A stretch of DNA of 64,000 nt from Novosphingobium meiothermophilum (GCF_003171715.1 NZ_QGHL01000020.1:124001-188000), one strand, 5' to 3'. Shown: positions 18,955-28,032, counted from the first letter of the stretch. Notes: generated by a model from the sequence alone, not told the origin. A program made the numbers and translations.

Positions 18955-19592
18955 TGGCGGGCGAAGCCCCGCCAGAACCATCCACGTCCACCCCGTGCAT
19001 CCCCGCAACCGATGGGGCCATCGATCTGGTGCTGGCCTCCGCCAGTCCCCGTCGGCTTGAACTGCTTGGCCGTCTTGGCCTTGCCCCTTCCCGCATTGTC
19101 GCAACCGACATCGACGAATCCCCGCTCAAGGGTGAGCGACCGCGCCAGCACGCAGTGCGCCTTGCCGCAGAAAAGGCCCGCGCCGCAGCGGCCATGGCCC
19201 CCGGCGCGGTGATCCTTGCGGGCGATACCGTCGTGGGTGCAGGCGCGCGCATTCTGCCCAAGGCCGAAGATGAGGCGACCGCGCGCCAGTGCCTTGCCCT
19301 GCTTTCGGGGCGCCGCCACCGTGTCTATTCCGCTGTTGCCCTCCTCACTCCCGATGGTTCGCTGCGCGAGGCGCTGTCGGAAACGATCGTGCGCTTCAAG
19401 CGGCTTTCGGCAGAGGAAATCGATCACTACATCGCCAACGGCGAATGGCAGGGCAAGGCTGGCGGCTATGCCATTCAGGGCAGCGCCGAGGGATTCTGCA
19501 ACTGGCTTTCCGGCAGCCATTCCGGCGTGATCGGCCTTCCCCTGTTCGAGACCCGCCGCCTGCTGCGTGCCGCGGGCCTGCCGGTCCGCTAA
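18954..19592 (+). CDS. Maf family nucleoside triphosphate pyrophosphatase
   Basis: 212 aa. It carries the Maf signature SASPRRLELL near the N-terminus and the catalytic region ILAGDTVV, then YSAVALL and GEWQGKAGGYAIQG. Maf proteins hydrolyse non-canonical or pyrimidine nucleoside triphosphates (house-cleaning) and influence septation in some bacteria. About 20 extra N-terminal residues rich in Pro/Thr precede the family core. It starts on the infA stop (TGATG), and the next gene follows after 16 nt. Confidence 0.92.
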   Translation: MAGEAPPEPSTSTPCIPATDGAIDLVLASASPRRLELLGRLGLAPSRIVATDIDESPLKGERPRQHAVRLAAEKARAAAAMAPGAVILAGDTVVGAGARILPKAEDEATARQCLALLSGRRHRVYSAVALLTPDGSLREALSETIVRFKRLSAEEIDHYIANGEWQGKAGGYAIQGSAEGFCNWLSGSHSGVIGLPLFETRRLLRAAGLPVR

Positions 19593-19608
19593 GGCGGAGC
19601 GCTGCGCC

Positions 19609-20601
19609 ATGGCGGCCGAATGGCTTTATGAGGCGGGAATTGCCGAGGAACGAGCGATCCTTACATCGCACGGCCAGATCCTTTCGGCCCGCATCTGCTG
19701 GGGTGAAAGGGTGCGTACCGGCCTTGTCGCACAGGCGCAGCTTGTGCGACGCCATCAGGGCAGCAGACGCGGCCTTGTCCGTCTTGGTGATGGCCACGAG
19801 GCGCTGATCGACCAGCTCCCCCGCGAAGCGACCGAAGGGGCGCGGCTGATGGTGCGGATCGTGCGAGCTGCCATTGCCGAGAAAGGGCGAACAAAGCTGC
19901 CCGTGGCGCGCCCTGCGCCGGGCGAATTGCCCCGCCCCGCCCCCACTTTGCGCGAGGAGATCGAAGCATCCGGGGCGGCGTTGCGGGCCTTGCCCGTCAC
20001 CAGCCCCGAATTTGCCGAACACGGCTGGGATGAACTGGTTGAACAGGCCCGGAGCGGCGAGATCGCCTTTGCGGGCGGCTCCATCATCATCAGTCCCACA
20101 CCGGCGATGACACTGATCGACGTTGATGGCGCGCTGCCCCCGCTCAAGCTCGCGCTTTGCGCGGCGCCTGCCATTGCCGATGCGCTGCACCGGCTCGACA
20201 TCGGCGGATCGGTGGGAATCGATTTTCCCACACTGGCGGAACGGAAGGATCGCCAGCAGGTGGACCGGACGCTTGCCGATGCGCTGATCGACTGGCAGGG
20301 CGAACGCACCGCCATGAACGGCTTCGGCTTCGTGCAGCTTGTCTCGCGGCTTGAGCGCCCCTCGCTGCTTGCACGCTTTGCGCGTCATCCCGCCGCCGCT
20401 GCCGCGCGCATCCTGCTGCGTCAGGCCGAACGGACAGGCGGCGCGGGCGCGATCCTGCTCACCGCGCATCCGCGCGTGCTGGATGCGATTGATCCGGCAT
20501 GGGAAGCCGAACTGGCGCGCCGCACCGGCCGCCCGATCCGGCGCCAGGCCGATGCAGGGCTTGCCCTTGGCGGCGGATTTGCACAGGCGATTGCGCCATG
20601 A
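19609..20601 (+). CDS. Minimal ribonuclease E/G family protein
   Basis: 331 aa. It contains the DNase I-like catalytic core of RNase E/G with the two metal-binding aspartates in MTLIDVDG and GIDFPTL, plus the small-domain remnant. It is shorter than RNase G (about 490) and lacks the CPxC zinc-link, so tetramer assembly of the RNase E kind is not expected. ATG 19609 follows AAGGCGGAGC. It overlaps yacG by 4 nt. This placement between maf and yacG is usual in alphaproteobacteria. Confidence 0.88.
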   Translation: MAAEWLYEAGIAEERAILTSHGQILSARICWGERVRTGLVAQAQLVRRHQGSRRGLVRLGDGHEALIDQLPREATEGARLMVRIVRAAIAEKGRTKLPVARPAPGELPRPAPTLREEIEASGAALRALPVTSPEFAEHGWDELVEQARSGEIAFAGGSIIISPTPAMTLIDVDGALPPLKLALCAAPAIADALHRLDIGGSVGIDFPTLAERKDRQQVDRTLADALIDWQGERTAMNGFGFVQLVSRLERPSLLARFARHPAAAAARILLRQAERTGGAGAILLTAHPRVLDAIDPAWEAELARRTGRPIRRQADAGLALGGGFAQAIAP

Positions 20602-20768
20602 AACCGACCGAAACCAGAATCAGGCGCTGCCCGATCTGCGGCAAGCCCCGTCAGGAAGCGCACAGCCCCTTCTGTTCCTCACGTTGCCGCGACCGCGATC
20701 TGGTCCAGTGGCTTGAGGGCGGCTATGCCCTGCCCGGCCGTCCTGCAGGGGAAGACCCGGAAGACTGA
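20598..20768 (+). CDS. yacG: DNA gyrase inhibitor YacG (zinc-ribbon protein)
   Basis: 56 aa. A four-cysteine zinc site is formed by CPICGKP and FCSSRCRDRDL, the YacG fingerprint, followed by the gyrase-facing acidic/tryptophan part LVQWLEGGYALPG. In E. coli YacG binds GyrB and blocks DNA binding. ATG overlaps the stop of the RNase gene (ATGA). Confidence 0.93.
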   Translation: MKPTETRIRRCPICGKPRQEAHSPFCSSRCRDRDLVQWLEGGYALPGRPAGEDPED

Positions 20769-20879
20769 CGCGCCGGCAAAAAATGTCGCTCAAAGAGGCT
20801 TGCCAAGCCGCGCGCGCTTCGCCATAGGCGCGCTTCCGATTGCTGGCTGCCTTGCTGAACAAGGTAAGGATGCCGCAAC

Positions 20880-20955
20880 GCCCGGGTAGCTCAGTTGGTA
20901 GAGCAGCGGATTGAAAATCCGCGTGTCGGCGGTTCGAATCCGTCCCCGGGCACCA
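20880..20955 (+). tRNA. tRNA-Phe (GAA)
   Basis: 76 nt. The acceptor arms are GCCCGGG and CCCGGGC, with discriminator A and encoded CCA. The anticodon GAA is at 20913-20915 in the loop of the GGATT/AATCC stem. T-loop is GTTCGAATC. Confidence 0.98.
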
Positions 20956-21054
20956 CTCCCCGTGCATCGCCACTCACCCTGAACCCCGCACTTGATCGCG
21001 GGCGCAATCCTGCCAGACTTGCCGCTGCTGTTGGCAATGTGAAAAGGGGCAGGC

Positions 21055-22044
21055 TTGACAAGAGCGCCAAGAAGCGTCTGCGTTGCAGGAGGGACCGGCA
21101 CGATCGGCCGCGCCGTCGTCGCCGAACTACTGCATCGCGGGGACCGCGTGACCTGCCTTGTGCGGCATGGCCGCGCGCAACAAGCCGCACAGAGACTGCC
21201 TGATTTTCCGGCGGGCTGCACGGTGCGCCCGGTGGACTTTTCCGATTCTTCCAGCCTTGACCGCGACGGTCTGGCAGGTGCGCCTTTCGATGCGATCATC
21301 TCGTGCCTTGCTTCGCGGACCGGGACACCTGATGACGCATGGGCGGTCGATCATCGTGCCAACCTGAACCTGATGCAGGCTGCTCTCAGCAATCAGGCCA
21401 CACAATTCGTGCTGCTTTCAGCGATCTGCGTTCAGAAGCCCCTGCTGGCCTTTCAGCACGCCAAGCTGGCGTTCGAGGCCGCGCTTGCGCAATCCGGGAT
21501 GCGCTATTCGATCGTGCGCCCGACCGCCTTTTTCAAATCGCTTTCCGGGCAGATCGAACGTGTGCGCAAGGGCCGACCGTTCCTTGTCTTTGGCAATGGC
21601 GAATTGACTGCCTGCAAGCCGATCAGCGACCGCGATCTTGCACGCTATATCATTGATTGCCTTGATGATACCGATCGGTGGAACCGGATTCTGCCGATCG
21701 GCGGCCCCGGCCCGGCCATCACTCCGCGCGAGCAGGGCGAAATGCTGTTCGCGATGCTCGGCAAGCGGCCGCGCTTTCGCTCGATGCCGCTGGCGCTGCT
21801 TGATGCGATTGTCGGCATCCTTGGCCTTGGCGGCAGGATCGTGCCTGATCTGGCGAGAAAGGCCGAACTTGCACGCATAGGGCGCTATTACGCCAGCGAA
21901 TCGATGCTCGTGTTCGATCCCCAGACCGGACGCTATGATGCTGCGGCAACACCATCGACCGGATCGGACACTCTGGCAGACCATTACCGGTCTGTTCTTT
22001 CAGGTGCGGCGCGGGTGGATCTGGGCGATCATGCAGTGTTCTGA
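21055..22044 (+). CDS. Divinyl (bacterio)chlorophyllide 8-vinyl reductase-like NAD(P)-binding protein (BciA type)
   Basis: 329-aa extended-SDR protein with an N-terminal Rossmann motif GGTGTIGRAV. The conserved DVR/BciA features are present: FQHAKLAFEAAL, YSIVRPTAFFKSLSGQ and NGELTACKPISDRDLARYI. BciA reduces the 8-vinyl group of divinyl chlorophyllide in (bacterio)chlorophyll synthesis. The start is TTG 21055 with AAAAGGGG 6 nt before. No other photosynthesis gene is in the window; bciA is often outside the photosynthesis cluster. It could instead be a paralogue with another role. Confidence 0.75.
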   Translation: MTRAPRSVCVAGGTGTIGRAVVAELLHRGDRVTCLVRHGRAQQAAQRLPDFPAGCTVRPVDFSDSSSLDRDGLAGAPFDAIISCLASRTGTPDDAWAVDHRANLNLMQAALSNQATQFVLLSAICVQKPLLAFQHAKLAFEAALAQSGMRYSIVRPTAFFKSLSGQIERVRKGRPFLVFGNGELTACKPISDRDLARYIIDCLDDTDRWNRILPIGGPGPAITPREQGEMLFAMLGKRPRFRSMPLALLDAIVGILGLGGRIVPDLARKAELARIGRYYASESMLVFDPQTGRYDAAATPSTGSDTLADHYRSVLSGAARVDLGDHAVF

Positions 22045-22086
22045 TGCGCTGCAAGGACAACCCTTGAGATCAGCGCGAAATGCCAA

Positions 22087-22551
22087 TCATGGGGTGAAGC
22101 GCCCCACCAGAACATTGGCGGCTGCGCTCACATCGGCCCAAGCCTGCTCGAAATCCTCCTCGTCTCCATAATAGGGATCGACCACCGCCGTGCCCTTGCG
22201 GCCGGGCACAAGGTCCATCAGCAGCGCCACCTCTGCTGCGTGGCGTGAAGGCGCGATGCGGCGCAAGTCCTTGAGGTTCTGCTGATCGAGCGCGAAGATG
22301 TGGCCGAAGCGGAAAAAATCGGCCTCGACCACCTGCCGGGCCTTGTAGCCCGATATGTCTAGGCCATGGCGGCGCACCGTCTGCTGCGCGCGCGGATCGG
22401 GCGGGCGGCCCACATGCCAGTTGCCGGTGCCGGCAGAATCGATCGTCAGTGCCACTCCTGCCGCAACGGCCTGTGCGCGCAAGGCTGCCTCGGCCATGGG
22501 CGAGCGGCAGATGTTGCCAAGGCAGACGAACAGTATGGATGGCTGACTCAC
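22087..22551 (-). CDS. Low-molecular-weight protein tyrosine phosphatase
   Basis: 154 aa. The P-loop CLGNICRS has nucleophile Cys10 and Arg16, and the general acid lies in DPYYGDEEDF. The fold and length are typical of LMW-PTP/Wzb-like phosphatases. There is no adjacent tyrosine kinase or export cluster, so the target is unknown. Convergent with the vinyl reductase gene. Confidence 0.94.
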   Translation of the reverse strand: MSQPSILFVCLGNICRSPMAEAALRAQAVAAGVALTIDSAGTGNWHVGRPPDPRAQQTVRRHGLDISGYKARQVVEADFFRFGHIFALDQQNLKDLRRIAPSRHAAEVALLMDLVPGRKGTAVVDPYYGDEEDFEQAWADVSAAANVLVGRFTP

Positions 22552-22651
22552 GGGATCACGCTGCCTCGCTGGTTTGACACAACCAATCAGGACCGGATCC
22601 TCTCCCGCTGACAGAAGAACATGTTACGTCACGCCTTGTCCAGCCCCTTGC

Positions 22652-24853
22652 CTATCCGGCCATCATCTCCAGAACCTTGGCGGCAATGCCGTCGCGGCTT
22701 GGCAGGGTATGCGTGGCAGCCCTGCCAAGCGGGATGAAGCTGTCGGTAGCTGCCATGCGCGCAATGGCCTTGCCGGATGCCCGTTCGGCAAACAGCGTCA
22801 TCAGAGCCTCGCTCTGCCCGCCGGTGATGCGGCATTCGTCGACTACCAGCACCCGCCCGCAAGGCCCAGTCGCGGCCAGCACGGCTGCTTCATTGAGCGG
22901 GGCCAGCCAGCGCAGATCGATCACCCGGATATTCACGCCTTCCTGCAAGAGCAGCCGCTGCGCCTGAAGCGAAAGGAAAAAGCCATTGCCATAGGTCACG
23001 ATGGCAAGGTCGGTGCCGTCTCCCGCCACGTTGATTTCGCCGAGTCGGACCGGGTCTTCACCGGGCGGTGCATAGACACTTGCCCATAGGCCATCGCCGG
23101 GCGCGTGCAGATCGCGGGTCATGTAAAGTGCGATCGGTTCCACAAAGACAACCACGCGGCCTTCCTCGTGCGCCAGCCGGACACATTCGCGCAGCATTGC
23201 CACGGCATCGCGGCCATTGGACGGCACGGCGAGGACAAGCCCCGGCACATCGCGGAAGACGGCCAGCGAATTGTCATTGTGGAAGTGGCCGCCGAACCCC
23301 TTCTGATAAGGCAGACCGGCGATCCGCACGACCATGGGATTGGTGAACTGGCCATTGGAGAAGAACGAAAGCGTTGCTGCCTCGCCCCTGATCTGGTCCT
23401 CGGCATTGTGGACATAGGCAAGGAACTGGATTTCCGGGATGGGCAGAAGTCCGTTGTGCGCAGCCCCGATGGCAAGGCCAAGAATGGCCTGTTCATCGAG
23501 CAGGGTGTTGATGACCCGCGCCGCGCCAAAACGGGAATACAGCTTCTGTGTGGCGGCATAGACCCCGCCCTTCGGCCCCACGTCCTCGCCGCAAACGAAG
23601 GCATTCGGGTATTGCAGCAGCAGGTCGGCCAAGGCCCAGCTGATGAGCCTGGCCATGTGCTGCGGCCTTGCCATGGCATCGGCTTCATCGGCAAACAGAG
23701 CCGCGCGCGATGAGGATGGCGCAAGCGAGGGGCCGGGGCCGCGCTGCGGCGGCACGATACTGGCCATGACTTCACCTGCATCGCGCAGCTTGGGCCGGAC
23801 GATGGCTTCGTCCGCGCGGCGCTCCAGCCCTTCGCCGATGGCGTCATAGATCGCCCGCACCCCTTCGGCAGACATTATGCCTTCCTCGATCAGCAAGGCC
23901 GCAGTGGCAAGCAGCGGATCGCGCGCTTCTTCGGCGCGCACGTCATCACGGCGGCGGTAGGCAAGCTGCATGTCGTTTCCGGCGTGACCGTAGAGCCGCA
24001 CCGTCTTCATGTGCAGGAATACAGGCTTGCGCTCGCGGCGAGCAATGCGCTCTGCCTCGCGTGCGCCGCGCAAGGCATCGGCGATGTCGCATCCGTCGCA
24101 GGCAATATAGGCAAGCCCCGGCCGGTGCGAAAAATTCGCCTCGATCCAGCCCGGCGGGGTTGGCGTGGAAATGCCGATACCGTTGTCTTCGCACAGGAAG
24201 ATGATCGGCATGGGGGTGCCCTGAAAGGCGGCCCAGCAGGCGGTATTGAACGCACCCAGCGCGGTGGAGTGATTGGCGCTGGCATCGCCGAAGCTGCACA
24301 GGATCACGCCATCACGCGCCAGCACCGTGCCATCAACGCCCATGCGTCGCGCCAGCCCGATGGAGAACGCCGCCCCAACCGCCTTGGGCAGGTGGCTGGC
24401 AATCGTTGATGTCTGGGGCGGGATGAACAGGCGCTTCGATCCCAGCACTTTGTGGCGTCCGCCCGAAATGGGATCCTCGGCGCTTGCCACGAAGGACAGG
24501 AGCATGTCCCATGCCGGATCCTCTCCAGGCAGCTTTCCGGCGCGGTGAATCTGGAAGGCTGCATCGCGGTAGTGCAGGAATGCCATGTCATCCACACGCA
24601 GCACCTCGGCCAGCGCTGCGTTGCCTTCGTGCCCGGATGACCCGATGGTATAGAAGCCTTCTCCGCGCGCTTGGAGCTTGCGGCTCATTCGGTCAAGCTG
24701 GCGCGACAGTGCCTGCGAACGGAACAGGGCCTCGGCACGCTCCGCCGTCAGGTTCACGTCCTGAAGCCGAAGGGCCGACCGCCGCGTGGCCGTGCGGTTT
24801 TCCAGCGCAGTCAGGAATTGCAGGTGAACCTGCTCGGCGGCATCGATCGACAT
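22652..24853 (-). CDS. Fused E1 alpha/beta 2-oxoacid dehydrogenase-type protein
   Basis: About 733 aa, one polypeptide with both E1 subunits. Residues about 1-350 are the alpha (TPP-binding) half: YTIGSSGHEGNAALAEVL, FLHYRDAAFQI, and GDASANHSTALGAFNTACW followed by EDNGIGIS. Residues about 370-733 are the beta half: FVCGEDVGPKGGVYAAT, NTLLDEQAILGLAIGAA, FFSNGQFTNPMVVRIAGL and the C-terminal transketolase domain with TYGNGFFLSLQA. The substrate could be pyruvate, branched-chain 2-oxoacids or another. No E2 or E3 gene is adjacent, so the partner must lie elsewhere. ATG 24853 gives MSIDAAEQ. Confidence 0.85.
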   Translation of the reverse strand: MSIDAAEQVHLQFLTALENRTATRRSALRLQDVNLTAERAEALFRSQALSRQLDRMSRKLQARGEGFYTIGSSGHEGNAALAEVLRVDDMAFLHYRDAAFQIHRAGKLPGEDPAWDMLLSFVASAEDPISGGRHKVLGSKRLFIPPQTSTIASHLPKAVGAAFSIGLARRMGVDGTVLARDGVILCSFGDASANHSTALGAFNTACWAAFQGTPMPIIFLCEDNGIGISTPTPPGWIEANFSHRPGLAYIACDGCDIADALRGAREAERIARRERKPVFLHMKTVRLYGHAGNDMQLAYRRRDDVRAEEARDPLLATAALLIEEGIMSAEGVRAIYDAIGEGLERRADEAIVRPKLRDAGEVMASIVPPQRGPGPSLAPSSSRAALFADEADAMARPQHMARLISWALADLLLQYPNAFVCGEDVGPKGGVYAATQKLYSRFGAARVINTLLDEQAILGLAIGAAHNGLLPIPEIQFLAYVHNAEDQIRGEAATLSFFSNGQFTNPMVVRIAGLPYQKGFGGHFHNDNSLAVFRDVPGLVLAVPSNGRDAVAMLRECVRLAHEEGRVVVFVEPIALYMTRDLHAPGDGLWASVYAPPGEDPVRLGEINVAGDGTDLAIVTYGNGFFLSLQAQRLLLQEGVNIRVIDLRWLAPLNEAAVLAATGPCGRVLVVDECRITGGQSEALMTLFAERASGKAIARMAATDSFIPLGRAATHTLPSRDGIAAKVLEMMAG

Positions 24854-24898
24854 GGAAACCGGTTTCCCTTGCAACGAAACTCGGTGATAGCCATGCCT

Positions 24899-25795
24899 TC
24901 AGCGCAAGTCCACGATCTCCACCGGCGGCAAGGGGGCTGCGCCGGGCTGTTCGGCCCAGTGCCGAACGTTGAGGACGCCGCCATCAGCCCGCAGTTCTGT
25001 CACTCTGGTCGTATCGACTGCTGCAAACACCCACTGCGCCACGCCTTCGGTGCCTTTCGCAAGAACGCCATCCTCCGGCATTGCACGGTCGGGCGGGCCA
25101 TAGATGGCAGCGGCCCCGCGATTGACATCCACCGCAGGAGACCAGCCGGCCTCACCCACGGTCGGGGACTGCACTGCAAAGCATTGTCCCTCAAGCGCGC
25201 GGGCTTGCGATCCGATGCGCACCCGCCAGTAGCCATGCAGGGTATCGGTGCATGATGGCACCAGCAGCACCTCAGCCCCCGCCTCCACGCAGGCGCGCGC
25301 AAGAAGCGGAAACTCGCTATCATAGCAGATCGTCACCGCCAGCCGGCCAAGCGCGGTATCGAACACGCGTAGCGCCGTGCCCGGCGCAACGTTCCATTCC
25401 TCCCGCTCGAACCGGGTCATCACGAGCTTTTCCTGAACCCCGCTGCGGCCGTTGGGAGCAAACAGCCTGGCCGCATTGCGAAAGCGCCCGTCGGCATCCT
25501 TGCGCGGTGCAGAAGCCGCAAGAAGGTGCATTCCGGTGCGCGCGGCCAAAGCAGCATGAAGCTTATCGACCCGCGGTAACAGAGCCGAGACCGTCTCGAT
25601 CGAAAGTGCCAGATCCCCCATGGTCGCCGGATCAAGGCTGGCCAGTTCCATCGCCCCGTATTCGGGAAAGACCGCAAGCGATGCGCCCGCTTCTGCCGCC
25701 TGGTCAACCCAGCGTGTGAGCTTGGCCTCATAGGCATCCCAGTCCGCAAGTCGGTCGATCGGGTATTGCGCCGCCGCGATGGTGAAGCTCACCAT
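24899..25795 (-). CDS. Carbon-nitrogen hydrolase (nitrilase superfamily)
   Basis: 298 aa. The catalytic triad is Glu45 (VFPEYG), Lys123 (QEKLVMTRFE) and Cys157 (ICYDSEFP), as in nitrilase-superfamily amidases. Substrate class is not clear; branches include nitrilase, aliphatic amidase and carbamoylase. The start overlaps the end of the downstream-numbered GNAT gene by 7 nt, and a SnoaL-like gene begins the same unit, so the three are probably co-transcribed. Confidence 0.87.
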   Translation of the reverse strand: MVSFTIAAAQYPIDRLADWDAYEAKLTRWVDQAAEAGASLAVFPEYGAMELASLDPATMGDLALSIETVSALLPRVDKLHAALAARTGMHLLAASAPRKDADGRFRNAARLFAPNGRSGVQEKLVMTRFEREEWNVAPGTALRVFDTALGRLAVTICYDSEFPLLARACVEAGAEVLLVPSCTDTLHGYWRVRIGSQARALEGQCFAVQSPTVGEAGWSPAVDVNRGAAAIYGPPDRAMPEDGVLAKGTEGVAQWVFAAVDTTRVTELRADGGVLNVRHWAEQPGAAPLPPVEIVDLR

Positions 25796-26376
25796 TGGCG
25801 CAACCAGTATTGCATGGTGTTCACCTGCTCTGCCTCATGGCCGTGTTCCTTCCACGCCAGACTGGTAGTCAGCCCCGGCACCACGGCATAGCCGCGCCGT
25901 GTCCAGAAGGCATCAAGCGGGCGGTAATCCGCTGGCCTTGCGGGATGGTCGGTCGGACGGACAACCGCCGCAAAACACGCGGCATTCGCCCCGCAGCGGG
26001 TAGCATGCGCTTCACGCTGATCGAAAAAGGCATGACCAATGCCTGCCCCGCGATATTGCGGCAGCAGCACGCTTTCGCCGAAATAGAACAGCCGCGTCGT
26101 ATCCAGTCCCCGCGCTTCGAAAGGGGCGCGAAACACCGCCTTCTGGTGCATCATCGACGCCGCCGTGGCCGCGCCGACGATCTGCCCGCCATCGAAGGCG
26201 GCCACCAGCACCGCATCGGGCGCAGCAGCATATTCGGCCAGATACGTCGCTTCGTATGCCGCGTCGCCGTCATAAAGATATGGATATGCCGCAAAGACGG
26301 TGATCCGCAGTTCTGCCAGATCATCCAGCGCGGCCGCGATCTCGGCGCCCGTCAGAGGCCGGACAGTGATGCTCAT
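25789..26376 (-). CDS. GNAT family N-acetyltransferase
   Basis: 195 aa. Acetyl-CoA-binding loop motif QYRGAGIGHAFF is at about residues 110-122, preceded by FYFGESVLL (beta4), and the C-terminal part is aromatic. Acceptor unknown. It overlaps the nitrilase gene by 7 nt and follows the SnoaL-like gene after 19 nt, so it is the middle gene of a three-gene unit. Confidence 0.88.
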   Translation of the reverse strand: MSITVRPLTGAEIAAALDDLAELRITVFAAYPYLYDGDAAYEATYLAEYAAAPDAVLVAAFDGGQIVGAATAASMMHQKAVFRAPFEARGLDTTRLFYFGESVLLPQYRGAGIGHAFFDQREAHATRCGANAACFAAVVRPTDHPARPADYRPLDAFWTRRGYAVVPGLTTSLAWKEHGHEAEQVNTMQYWLRQW

Positions 26377-26395
26377 TTGCCCTCATTCCTGCGCT

Positions 26396-26818
26396 TCATG
26401 CGGCCACCTGCCTCATCCAGTCCGCCAGATTGTAGTGCATGGTCAGGCGCGCGATCCTGCCATTCGCAATCTCCAGAAAGGCACCGGCGGGCAGGACATA
26501 GGTCTGCCCGCGTGCTTCGGGCAGACCATCATCGGTTGCAAGATACTGGCCGTGAACCACGAACTCCGCCGCAGCGCGCATCCCATCCTCGCTTGCCATG
26601 AGGACGATGTTTTCCAGCCTTTCCTTGTAGCAACGTTCCATGTGCTTCAGGAAATCGGCGAAGGCGGCCTTGCCGATCACCCTTTCGCCCTGATTGATAT
26701 CGTGGGCGACGTCCTCGCTCAGGCAATCGAGCATTCCCTGCCAATCGCCCGCATTGAAGGCGGCGTAATAGCGGGCCATCAGGGCAATGGCATCGGTGCG
26801 GGCGGCAGGGCTGGTCAT
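26396..26818 (-). CDS. SnoaL/NTF2-like (ketosteroid isomerase-related) protein
   Basis: 140 aa, NTF2-like cone fold inferred from YYAAFNAGDWQGMLDCLSEDVAHDINQG, a pattern typical of the ketosteroid-isomerase-related family. The C-terminal strands (GRIARLTMHYNLADW) fit the family. Enzymatic role unknown. First gene of the trio with GNAT and nitrilase. Confidence 0.85.
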   Translation of the reverse strand: MTSPAARTDAIALMARYYAAFNAGDWQGMLDCLSEDVAHDINQGERVIGKAAFADFLKHMERCYKERLENIVLMASEDGMRAAAEFVVHGQYLATDDGLPEARGQTYVLPAGAFLEIANGRIARLTMHYNLADWMRQVAA

Positions 26819-27051
26819 TGGGGCGATCTCCTCTCGTGTTCTGGTCTAGCCTCTGGCCAGCCTCCGTTCCAGAGCGATGCCGGGCCAGGACGGACAAGGC
26901 TGCATTGCATTCCTGCATCCAATTGCACTTTCGTGCCGGTTCGCCTATGGGCCAAGGCAACGCCCCGGCCGAAGCGATGGAGTCGCCTCCAACGTTATGC
27001 CGGGGTTTTTGATTTCCCGTGGGTGCGCCCACTCCGAAGGATTGCCCGAAG

Positions 27052-27837
27052 ATGTCCCGTCGCCGCCAGATCTACGAAGGCAAGGCCAAGATCCTTTACG
27101 AGGGCCCCGAACCGGGCACCCTGATCCAGTATTTCAAGGATGACGCCACCGCGTTTAACGCGCAGAAGCGCGGCACGATCAACGGCAAGGGCGTCATCAA
27201 CAATCGCATCAGCGAATACGTGTTCACGCGCCTTGCCCATATCGGCATCCCCACGCACTTCATCCGCCGCCTGAACATGCGCGAACAGCTCGTGCGACAG
27301 GCCGAGATCATCCCGATCGAAGTGGTGGTGCGCAATATCGCCGCAGGGTCCATTTCCAAGCGCCTTGGCATTCCCGAAGGCGAACCCTTGCCCCACACGC
27401 TGATCGAATACTATTACAAGGACGATGCGCTGGGCGATCCGATGATTGCAGAAGAGCACATCGCATGCTTCGGATGGGCTTCGAACGAGGAAATGCAGGA
27501 CATCTCCTCGATGGCTATCCGCGTGAACGATTTCCTGTGCGGCATGTTCGCGGCGATCAACATCAGCCTTGTCGATTTCAAGCTTGAGTTCGGCCGCATC
27601 TGGGACGGCGATTACAGCCGCGTGATCCTGGCCGACGAGATCAGCCCCGATGGCTGCCGCCTCTGGGACATGACCACGGGCGAGAAGCTCGACAAGGACC
27701 GCTTCCGCCGCGATCTGGGCGGTGAAGAGGAAGCCTATCAGGAAGTCGCGCGCCGTCTCGGCCTGCTTGAGAACGACGGCGGTCCCAGCGAAGTCTTCGA
27801 CCTTGGTGCCCACCGCAAACTGCGCGGCAAGAAGTAG
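27052..27837 (+). CDS. purC: Phosphoribosylaminoimidazole-succinocarboxamide synthase
   Basis: 261 aa of the expected SAICAR synthase. Landmarks: [12 protein letters not shown] near the N-terminus, [38 protein letters not shown] and [14 protein letters not shown]. It makes SAICAR from CAIR, aspartate and ATP in purine synthesis. ATG 27052 begins [13 protein letters not shown]; the upstream in-frame start adds 11 unlike residues. A terminator follows. Confidence 0.97.
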   Translation: MSRRRQIYEGKAKILYEGPEPGTLIQYFKDDATAFNAQKRGTINGKGVINNRISEYVFTRLAHIGIPTHFIRRLNMREQLVRQAEIIPIEVVVRNIAAGSISKRLGIPEGEPLPHTLIEYYYKDDALGDPMIAEEHIACFGWASNEEMQDISSMAIRVNDFLCGMFAAINISLVDFKLEFGRIWDGDYSRVILADEISPDGCRLWDMTTGEKLDKDRFRRDLGGEEEAYQEVARRLGLLENDGGPSEVFDLGAHRKLRGKK

Positions 27838-27881
27838 CCAGCCCGAACGCAGACTTCAGCCGCTTTTGGCCGAGCCTGAAC

Positions 27882-27914
27882 AAGCCTCCTTCCCCGCCGG
27901 AAGGGGGCTTTCTC
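27882..27914 (+). terminator. Intrinsic terminator of purC
   Basis: 12-bp stem with one G-U pair (27882-27893 with 27899-27910), loop CCGCC, then CTTTCTC. Confidence 0.78.
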
Positions 27915-27977
27915 ATGACCGCAGCCTTTCTGCGGCCATGCGAGACGCCGAAATCCTGCGGTGTCCAACAGCACGAA

Positions 27978-28010
27978 AAAGGGCCGGATCGCGCCGGCCC
28001 TTTCCCTTCA
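27978..28010. terminator. Bidirectional terminator between purC and the autotransporter gene
   Basis: 10-bp stem AAAGGGCCGG (27978-27987) with CCGGCCCTTT (27994-28003), loop ATCGCG. The A-run on the left becomes a U-run for the minus-strand gene ending at 28033. Confidence 0.78.
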
Positions 28011-28032
28011 GGTTTGAACGTGCCGGTTCCGG

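Noticed and set aside
20976-21003. CCCGC...GCGGG hairpin after tRNA-Phe as a terminator
   Set aside because: Stem of only 5 bp and no T-run.
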